Assembly: GCA_002427745.1 (NCBI GenBank)
Contig: DIYF01000078.1
Span: 1-56,645, forward strand
Reading direction: 5' to 3'
Source of the DNA: Roseivirga sp. UBA6061
GTDB taxonomy: Bacteria; Bacteroidota; Bacteroidia; Cytophagales; Cyclobacteriaceae
Length of the DNA: 56,645 nt
Under the pieces are notes generated by a model that saw nothing but the letters and a program-made list of their open reading frames with translations, had not been told where the DNA came from and did no database searches. This document shows, piece by piece, positions 34,551 through 44,500 of this stretch (position 1 is its first letter; each line of letters opens with the position of its first letter). The position numbers and the translations under genes are program-made.

Positions 34551-34663
34551 GTTGTGTTCTGAAGCTGATGCTGAGAGGTTGATCTGTATATCTCTGAGGA
34601 GTTCTCGAACAATTCCCCTCATGGACAGGAGGGGTTAGGGGTGGTTGACCAATGCCTGGTAAC

Positions 34664-34703
34664 ATGCGAGATATTTCGCCATTTCTTACGATATATCTCG
34701 CAT
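34664..34703. repeat. 11-bp inverted repeat
   Basis: ATGCGAGATAT (34664-34674) pairs exactly with ATATCTCGCAT (34693-34703) across 18 bp. No adjacent gene or U-tract explains it. Confidence 0.55.
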
Positions 34704-34855
34704 ACTGCCTGTCCTTAGATGGGAAGGGCTATTTCATTAATGACGATGAATCAATCATCCGGTTAGTGGCTAAAAAGTTTATGCATACATCGTTCCGTCT
34801 GATCTTCGATACTGACGGGTATTCCAAACCCGTTTTCCCATCCTTCGTTTCCTAC

Positions 34856-34939
34856 CTGATCCCTGATCCCTGATCCCTGATCCCTGATCCCTGATCCCTG
34901 ATCCCTGATCCCTGATTCCTGATTCCTGATCCCTGATTC
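34856..34939. repeat. Tandem heptamer array, 12 copies of CTGATCC/CTGATTC
   Basis: Twelve uninterrupted 7-bp copies: eight CTGATCC, two CTGATTC, one CTGATCC and one CTGATTC. It directly adjoins more variable heptad words to the right (ATTCACC, ATTCAAA, ATTCATA). Confidence 0.9.
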
Positions 34940-35002
34940 ACCATTCAAAATTCATAATCCATCATTTCTCCATCATTTCCAATACTGCGAACACCTCCGA
35001 CA

Positions 35003-35028
35003 GATAGCTTCACTGCACTCGCTATGAC
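35003..35028. repeat. Half copy of the REPIN-like element
   Basis: GATAGCTTCACTG followed by CACTCGCTATGACG matches the right half of the 34444 and 35038 elements and lies 9 bp before the second complete one. Another fragment, AGCTCACTATGACG, is at 35241-35254. Confidence 0.55.
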
Positions 35029-35037
35029 GATAATAAA

Positions 35038-35162
35038 CGTCATTGCGAGGAAACTGACAGACGATAGTCTGACTGTGACCGTGGCAATCTCTCAATAGGC
35101 AACTCTGTACTACAAATACGTGAACCTATTTAGGAGATAGCTCCGCATAGCTCGCTATGACG
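35038..35162. repeat. REPIN-like inverted repeat element 2
   Basis: The left half runs from CGTCATTGCGAGG to GTGGCAATCTC (35092), and the right half from GAGATAGC (35134) to GCTCGCTATGACG (35162). Same organisation as the 34444 element, about 125 bp. Confidence 0.7.
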
Positions 35163-35574
35163 ATTCTTAAACTACTCTTCATTTCTCAACTATTGACCAA
35201 TCCCAATTCATCATTCACCATTCACAATTCATCATTTCTTAGCTCACTATGACGACTCTCAAACTATTCCCCATTTCTTGAACTAATGACCAATGACCAA
35301 TCCACCAATTCCTAATCTTTCGTTCACGCCCCTGGTTCCCCTGTTCCTCTCATCCGTCTGATCTTCGATGCTGACGGGGTGACCGCCCAATTCAACATTT
35401 AAAACTCATCATTTGTCATTTCCAGTAAAATTTCATCCCCGGCTTTTCCACTTTCATCCACCAACTTCGGAGTCTGGTCAATGATTTTTTAGCCCTCCGC
35501 TGCAGGTACATACTTTCATTTTGGCGATAGCTCCCTTGGGGCGCTCACCAGGATATAACCAAAAAGTGTGTAAA

Positions 35575-38500
35575 ATGAAAAGACTCTACCAACCATTTAC
35601 CGAATCCATGAGGCACCATGGATGGCAACGGATCATACTGCTGTTGATCCTTGCTTTTTTTTCACAGCGTATATGGGCTCAGACCATCAACTTTAATGAA
35701 ATCACCGATGCTAATGATACGGACATTGGTGCGGTATATACCTCAGGTAACTTTAGGTTTACCATGACAAACGGTGTCTTTCTCGTATCTGATCAGGGAA
35801 ATGGAGCTACTAAGGGTGTAAGGCCTGCTGGTACCTTGCTCACGATAGAAACCCTTGATGGATCAGAGGTTCAATTTGAGAGTTTTTATGTCAATCCATC
35901 AATCTTAGGGAATATAGATTTTACAAGCATCGAGGGTTTCAAAAATGGCTTATCTACCGGGACTAATAGAGTAAATGTTAACAATTCGGGTAAGGTAGAT
36001 ATGGCTGCCTCTCTGGCTGATGTGGACAAGGTAGTCCTGAGTGCATCAGTTTTTGCATTCGCAGTTTTCGATGATTTCGTGTTCAGTGCTGCTTCAGAAA
36101 CTGCAAATGTAGCCCCTTTAGTTACGGCTCCTACAGCACCCACAGTCACTGAAGACGCAGTTGATGTGGCCATAGCAGACGACATTCAATTGGCAGAAGC
36201 TGACCTGGAGGATGCACACACGCTGACTTTTACGATCACCGGGGGTACGCTAAGCCTGGGAGAAGGCGGCATTACCTTTGGGGGAAGTGGGAACAAGTCG
36301 GCTTCCTTTACAGCTCAGGGGTCCGTGGCAGATTTGAATACGGCTATGGATGCCGCAACATTCACTCCAACTCCCAACCTAAGTGGTACCGATGTAGCTA
36401 CTATATCTTTTGTGGCCAATGATGGTAAGGCCGACTCTAATACGGCTACTGTTACATTTGATATTACAGGTGTCAATGACATTCCTGTATTCACGTCTAG
36501 CCCTGAAACCAGTGTAGATCAGGATAAAATGTATAGTTACACCGTTATGACCTCCGATAATGACCATCATGGTGTCCTGGTAAAGCCAACGACTAAACCC
36601 GATTGGTTATCGTTACAGGCCAGCGCCAATACAGAATGGGTTGTAAATACCTTTGCCGGATCAGGTAGCTATGGTCTGGGAGATGGTACTGGTACCTCTG
36701 CAACCTTCATAGGGCCTCGTGGTATCGCCATTGACGCTTCGGGCACACTTTACATTACCGATGAATTCAAAATCAGGAAAATTGATCCCAGTGGTGTGGT
36801 AACCACATTGGCCGGTGCTGATGTCAGAGGCCGTTCGGATGGCACGGGCACCAATGCCAAATTCTATGCCCTTAGAGGCCTTACCCTGGATGCCAGTGGT
36901 AATCTATATGTTTGCGATGCCGGTAATAATAATATTGTGAAGGTAACTCCTGAGGGAGTGGCTACGGCTTTTGCCGGATCAGGAACTTCAGCGGCTGTAG
37001 ATGGTACAGGAACTCTGGCAAGCTTTGTACAACCGGTGGATTTGGATATAGACAACTCAGGAAACCTCTATGTGGGAGACGGGAAAGGGAATACCCTAAG
37101 AAAAATCACACCAGGTGGAGTTGTTACCACTTTAGCCGGCAGTAGCACGGCAGGTGCTGATGATGGTACTGGTAGTGCAGCAGGTTTTAGTTCCCTGGAT
37201 GGAATTAAGGTCGATGATGCAGGGACCATTTATGTAGCAGATTGGAACAACCATCGCATTCGAAAGGTGAGCCCGCAGGGAGTCGTAACTACCTTGGCAG
37301 GTTCCGGAGCGGCCTCATCTATTGATGGTACCGGAACCGAGGCAAGCTTTTATCGACCTGTGGGATTGACATTAGATGCTGCAGGGAACTTGTTTGTATC
37401 GGAATTTGGTGGTAGACGTATTCGCAAGGTGACTCCAGAAGGCATTGTAAGCACAATAGCCGGTAATGATACAAATGGTGCCTCAGATGGACCTGGTACT
37501 TCTGCGAGTTTTTCCTCGCTTGGCTGGTTAGATTTTGATGCATATGGCAATCTCTATGTTGCAGATCAATCCAACCTGAAAATCCGAAGCATTAGTCCTC
37601 AATCTTATACCCTTTCAGGTGATGCATCTGCAGAAAAGGGCACGCATGACATTACTCTGAACGCGAATGACTTAAAAGGAGGCACTGCCACTCAGTCGTT
37701 CAGCATTTTTGTGAGCGATGTAGTTGAATTTGACGGCACCGCTTCTAATGGAAACGAATCTGAGAGCACTGCAGACATTCCCGTAAGTCTAAATAAAGCC
37801 CTTACCACTGAGGCCAGTGTAGACTATGCCATCAGTGGCACGGCCCAAAGTGGAGTAGATCACAGCTTTACAGGAGGGACTCTGACCTTTGCAGCGGGTG
37901 AAACTACCAAAAACATCACCATCACAGGTATCATAGATGATACAGAGATTGAGGCGGGTGAAACTATTATACTCACACTTTCGAATGGGGTAGGCATTGA
38001 TCTGGGCAATCAGAATGTACACACCTACACTATCAATGATAATGATGTGACCGAAGCTAATGCAGGGACAGACGAAACCGTATGTGGAAGAAGTCTGAAT
38101 TTATCAGGGAATGCTCCCGATGCTGCCAACGGTGAAACAGGCGAATGGATCATTATCAGTGGAGAAAATGGATTTCTAAGGGATGCGACCAATGCCAATA
38201 CCAGCTTTTCCGGACGTGGCGGAAATACCTATACGCTCCGATGGACTCTTACAAAAGGGGGGAATACCAGCACCGATGATGTACTGATTACTTTAGTAAA
38301 CGATCCTATAGCCAATGCAGGGCCCGATAAGCAAATTCGGGGCATTGGCAATTTAGAAGGTACTGTCAGCCAGGGATCAACCGGAACATGGACAATTCAG
38401 GGAGGTGACGGAAATGGTGTCCTGGGTGATCCGACCAGCCTTACCTCAAGCTTCACAGGCACCTCAGGCATGTGGTATACACTCATACTTACCGCATCGA

Positions 38501-41500
38501 ACGATTTATGTGGTACTAATACCGATGGGGTAGACATTCAATACTTTAGTAATGAACTACCAGAGTTTACCAGCACTCCGGGCACCAGTGTCAATGACAA
38601 TAATAACTATCGGTACTATCCGCAGATTTCCGATAAAGATGATGCCCCGAATGTTACTGCCTCGGTGAAACCTGACTGGTTGACCTTGTCTACTTTACCC
38701 GCAGGCGCACTTCATACCTTTGCCGGTGCATTGGAAACTGGAAATACCAATGGATTTGCCACCAATGCGCGTTTTAAATTTCCCAACGATGTGGCGGTGG
38801 ATTCAGAAGGAAACCTATTTGTGGCAGACCAGGGCAATAATGTGATAAAGAAAATAACTACCGATGGTCAGGTCTCTGTTTTTGCCACAGGGTTTAATGG
38901 ACCGGCTGGTATTTCAGTGGCCACTTCCGGTAACGTTTATGTAGCGGATACTTTCAATAATCTGGTTAAAAAAATCACCAAAGATGGCATTGTCAGTAAC
39001 ATAGATTTCGTGACCGCTCCTTATGGAATAGCAGTAGATGCTCAGGAAAATGTTTATTACTCAAGCCTTTCGGGTAATAAAATCTACAAATACCTCCAAA
39101 GTTCGGGACTTACGGATGTCCTGGCCGGTTCTGGTACTGCGGGAAAAGATGATGGAACCGGTAACGCGTCCACCTTTAACGGGCCTGCAGGACTGGACCT
39201 CGATGCTAATGGCAATGTATATGTGGCAGACTGGGGTAATGAACTGATCAGAAAAATTACTCCTGCCGGAGTGGTGACTACCCTGGCCGGATCGGGTACG
39301 GCTGCCAGTACAGATGGTTTTGGTTCTTTTGCCAGCCTGGATGGCCCTAAAGGCATAGCGATTGATGCGGATGGGATTATTTATGTAACCGAAAATTCCC
39401 TGACAAGCGGTCGTATTCGTAGAATTGAAAATGGTTTTGTGTCTACAATATCGGCAACGGTAGCACCCGCTACCAATACCCTTACCAATCCGGAAGGCCT
39501 GACAGTAGACAAACAAGGCAACCTATACATTGCGGACTTCAACAATAACACGATCAAGTTTTTGCCAGCTCAAGCACAGGCAGTCTTATCTGGATCGGCT
39601 GTAGGGCAAAAGGGCGCACATGAAGTTACCCTGAAGAACGATGATGGCCATGGCGGTGTGATAGAGCAAAAATTTACCATTATGGTCAATGATGTAACGG
39701 CTCCGGTATTTACTTCCGCTACCACGGTGAATTTCGCTGAAAATGGTACAGGCGCGGCTTATACTGTAACGGCCACAGATGCTAATGATTTGACCTACAG
39801 CCTGGGTACTGGAAATGACGAAGACTTTTTTAATATCGATGCGGGAGTTGTCACCTTCAAGTCTGCACCAGATCATGAAGAACCACGCAATGAAGAATTG
39901 GACAACGATTATGTGATCAATGTGATTGCCAGTGATGGTAATAATTCGTCAAATCAGAACGTGACCATTTCAGTAACCAATGTCAATGAAACTCCATTTT
40001 TTACCTCTACTGCGGTAACAGCGGTCAATGACAATGCTACCTACAGTTACAGAATTACCCCATCTGATCCTGATGGAGATGCTTTGACCGTCACCGCTAC
40101 TCAAAAACCAGATTGGTTGGAGCTTAGTAGCGCTTCTGGAGGGCAAGTCTCAACCGTGGCAGGAGTTCTAGGTACGAATACCTCAACAGATGGCGCCAAT
40201 GGTACTTTTAGTGCGCCTTGGAATCTGGCAACAGATGCGCAGGGCAATACTTATGTAACAGAATTTTCTCAACATATAGTGAGAAAGATATCAGTGGATG
40301 GCACGGTAAGCACCATTGCGGGTGTCAACGGCATGTCAGGTGACCAAAATGGAATGGGCTCAGAGACAAGGCTGAATACCCCCAGAGACATTGCTGTGGA
40401 TGCAGCGGGTAATGTATATTTTACAGATAGCGGTAACAATAAGATCAAGAAAATCACCCCAGAGGGTGTAGTGAGTACATTTGTGGGTTCGGGTGATAGT
40501 GGCTCCCAAGACGGAACCGGTATGGAAGCCTCATTCTCATTCCCTGACGCTTTGGCAATTGATGCTGATGGCAATCTGTATGTTGGCCAAAGTGCGGTCA
40601 TTAGAAAAGTTACTCCTGCGGGAGTAGTAAGTACTCTTGGAGGCGTCTCGTTTTTGGATGGTCATGAAGATGGGCCCTTGGCAGAAGCACGTTTTTCAAG
40701 TGAAATTAATTACATCTCAGTAGACAAACAGGGAAATATCTATCTGCTGGAAAATCAGGATAGAATTCGAAAAATATCTAAGGACGGAATAGTCAGTACC
40801 TTAAACACTGGAGATTTTCTACACGTAGGCTCCGGTATGGAAGTGGATCATGCCGGGAATGTATACTTTCTTGAAGAATATTCAGTGGTATACAGATTTT
40901 CTAAGAACGGGGACATAACTCCCATTGCCGGTGAGAGATATAGGCAGAGTCTCTCGGATGGAAATGGCATCGATGCCACCACTGCCAGACTTAGAACCGC
41001 TTTTGGATTGGGGTTCGATCCGAACGGAGATTTATTGATCACTGATGTGCCATTAATTAGAAAAATCACTTTTCCTTCTCTAAAGCTTTCAGGCGATGCC
41101 ACCGGTCAAACCGGTACACATGATGTGACCCTCAAAGCAGATGATGGCAATGGAGCCACAGTGGAGCAGAACTTTACCATCACCATCAATGATGTGACTG
41201 ATCCGGTCATTACCTCAGCTACTACCGCCAGCTTTGCTGAAAATGGAACAGGTACTGCCTATACAGTTACGGCCACCGATACCAATGGCCTGACTTACAG
41301 CCTGGGTACAGATAATGATGAGTCACTCTTCAACATTGATGGAACCTCCGGGACGGTTACTTTCAAGACCTCACCCGACTTTGAAAGTCCCGCAGATGCC
41401 AATACAGACAATGCTTATGTCATCAATGTAATTGCTTCTGATGGCAGCAATACAACCAATCAGGATGTGACGATTACAGTGACTAATGTCAACGAAGCCC

Positions 41501-44500
41501 CTTCGTTCACTTCTACACCCATTACGAGTGTAAATGATAATACTAACTATAGTTACACCATAGAAGTCAATGATCCTGAAGGAGATGCCCTGACCATTGC
41601 TGCAGCAACGAAACCAGATTGGTTGAGCTTGTCTGTGAGTGAGGAAGAATCTGTCTCTACAATAGCAGGTTCGGGAGAAACGGACGGTTCGGGTACGGGA
41701 GTACCCAAAGATGGTGTTGGTACAGAAGCTGGTTTTGGAAATCCAGGAGGAATCGTTATTGATGCTTCAGGAAACGTTTATGTACTTGATCCCATTGCAA
41801 ATGCCGTCAGGAAGGTGGATCAGAATAAGCTGGTGACCACGCTCGCGGGCAACGGTACGGCTGAACATAAAGATGGTACTGGTACAAATGCCGCCTTTTT
41901 GGGAGTGAATGACCTGGCAATGGACCCACTGGGGAATCTGTATATCACCAGTAATCACAGCATAAGAAAGGTAACCCCTGAAGGAGTAGTGAGCACTTTT
42001 GTTGGTCCAGATAACGGGGCCGAGGGAGATGTGGATGGTGCCGGTGCTGACGCTCGTTTTTCCGCACCTGTTGGTATCACCTATGATGCTACCACGAATG
42101 CACTTTTCGTAACTGATGCCAGGACCGGCAAGATTCGAAAAGTGACACTGGATGGAGTAGTAACCACATTTGCAGGGTCAGGTACGGCTGCTTCTGATGA
42201 CGGCTCAGGAACTAATGCCAGTTTTAATAGCCCACAGGGCATTGCCGTAGATAATCAAGGCAATTTCTATATAGCTGAAGCAAGCAGCAGAAGAATCCGT
42301 AAAATTACTCCTTCTGCCGTAGTTACTACGCTGGCAGGGTCTGACGCTGGATTTGCAGATGGTACCGGTATAGAGGCTAAGTTCGGCTATATCACAAGCT
42401 TGACAGTAGATAGTGAGGGTGTGGTTTATGTAGCGGACGGTGATAACAATAGAATCAGGCAAATCAGCCCTGAAGGCGTAGTAAGCACGCTGTTGGGAGG
42501 AGGAGCATATGACTACGTAGATGGTACCTTCGATGTAGCCAGACTTTCGGGTCCACAAAAGATTGCCATCGACAATAACGAGAATTTGGTGTTTAATGAG
42601 TGGAGCAGGCGCTTGCGAAGGGTTAACATTGACCGGGGCCACCGACTTTTGGGGAGTGCAGTGGGGCAGAAAGGGACCTTCAATGTGAGTCTGACTGCCA
42701 ACGATGGTACAAATGATGCAGTAGAACAAAACTTTACCATCACAGTGAATGATGCCACCGATCCAGTGTTCACTTCAGGAACAGCAGTCAATTTTGCTGA
42801 GAATGAGACAGGTACTGTTTATACAGTTGCAGCAACTGATGTAAACACGGTTACTTACAGTTTGGGTACCGGTAATGATGAAGCATTATTTGATATTATG
42901 GCAGGAGTGGTGACTTTCAAAGTTTCACCGGATTTTGAAAACCCGGCTGACGCGAACACAGACAATGCCTATGTGATCAATGTGATCGCCAATGATGGTA
43001 TCAATTCGGCCAATCAGGACGTGACTATTACCGTAACCAATGTAGACGATACCGATCCGGTATTTAGTTCTGCAGTTACAGCCAGCTTTGCCGAAAACGG
43101 TACAGGTACTGCCTATACGATTGTGGCGACTGATGCCAATGCTTTGACCTATAGCCTGGGCAGTGGTAAGGATGAAGCTCTGTTCGATGTTGACGGAAGC
43201 TCAGGAGCAGTGACTTTCAAGGCTTCACCAGACTTTGAAAACCCGGCAGACGCCAATACAGATAACGCCTATGTCATCAATGTGATTGCCAGCGATGGTA
43301 TCAACTCAGTAAACCAGGACGTGACTATTACAGTGACCAATGTAGATGATACTGATCCGATGTTTACTTCTGCCACCGCTGTGGACTTTGCTGAAAACGG
43401 TACAGGTACTGCCTACACGATTGTGGCGACTGACGCTAATGCACTGACCTACAGTCTGGGCAGTGGCAATGATGAAGCTCTGTTTGATATAGATGGTACC
43501 TCTGGAGCAGTGACTTTCAAAGTTTCACCAGATTTTGAAAACCCGGTCGATGCCAATACAGATAACGCCTATGTCATCAATGTGATCGCCAGTGATGGTA
43601 TCAACTCAGTCAATCAGAATGTAACGATCACAGTCACCAATGTAGATGATACTGATCCGGTATTTACTTCTGCCACTACCGCCAGCTTTGCCGAAAACGG
43701 TACAGGTACTACCTATACGATTGTGGCGACTGATGCTAATGCTTTGACCTATAGCCTGGGTAGTGGTAATGATGAAGCTCTATTTAATGTAGAAGGTACC
43801 TCTGGAGCAGTGACTTTCAAAGCTTCACCAGACTTTGAAAACCCGGCAGATGCCAATACAGACAACGCCTACGTGATTAATGTAATCGCCAGTGATGGTA
43901 TCAATTCAGTCAATCAGGATGTAACCATTACAGTGACCAATGTAGATGATACCGATCCGGTATTCACTTCTACCACTATAGCCAGCTTTGCTGAAAACGG
44001 TACAGGTACTGCCTACACGATTGTGGCGACTGACGCTAATGCACTGACCTACAGTCTGGGCAGTGGTAATGATGAAGCTCTATTTAATGTTGATGGTACC
44101 TCTGGAGCAGTAACTTTCAAATCTTCACCAGACTTTGAAAACCCGGCTGATGCTAATACAGACAATGCTTATGTGATCAATGTAATCGCCAGTGATGGTA
44201 TCAACTCAGTAAACCAGAACGTGACTATTACAGTGACCAATGTAGACGATACCGATCCGGTATTTACTTCTGCCACTACCACCAGTTTTGTCGAAAACGG
44301 TACAGGTACTGCCTACACGATTGTGGCGACTGACGCTAATGCACTGACCTACAGCTTGGGTAGTGGTAATGATGAAGCTCTATTTGACGTGAACGGGGGA
44401 TCAGGAGTGGTCACTTTTAAGGCTGCTCCTGATTATGAAAACCCGGCTGATGCTAATACAGACAACACCTTTGTAATCAATGTGATTGCGAGTGACGGCA

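Larger units (their letters stand above)
34319..35574. other. Repeat-dense 1.2-kb intergenic region
   Basis: No convincing gene. It contains short hairpins of the type CCCTTCTCCTTTAGGAGAGG (near 34384), two REPIN-like inverted repeats, a 12-copy heptamer array, further heptad words (ATTCATC, ATTCACC, ATTCACA, AATGACC) at about 34937-34980, 35174-35240, 35264-35330 and 35390-35425, and two copies of a CCGTCTGATCTTCGAT element (34796 and 35347). The promoter of the giant gene at 35575 should be at its right end, but I could not fix it. Confidence 0.7.

Noticed and set aside
34652..34873. 73-codon plus-strand frame in the repeat-rich gap
   Set aside because: It runs through an inverted repeat, a CCGTCTGATCTTCGAT element and into the heptamer array, with no domain or promoter support.
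34856..34939. Possible CRISPR array
   Set aside because: Repeats are 7 bp, contiguous and without spacers; no cas genes are present.
34763..34948. Minus-strand frame with a Gly-Ile-Arg-Asp-Gln repeat
   Set aside because: The protein repeat is only the 7-bp heptamer array read in frame (three heptamers give seven residues).
39061..39516. 151-codon minus-strand frame within the giant gene
   Set aside because: Antisense shadow of the NHL repeats; no signal, domain or start context.
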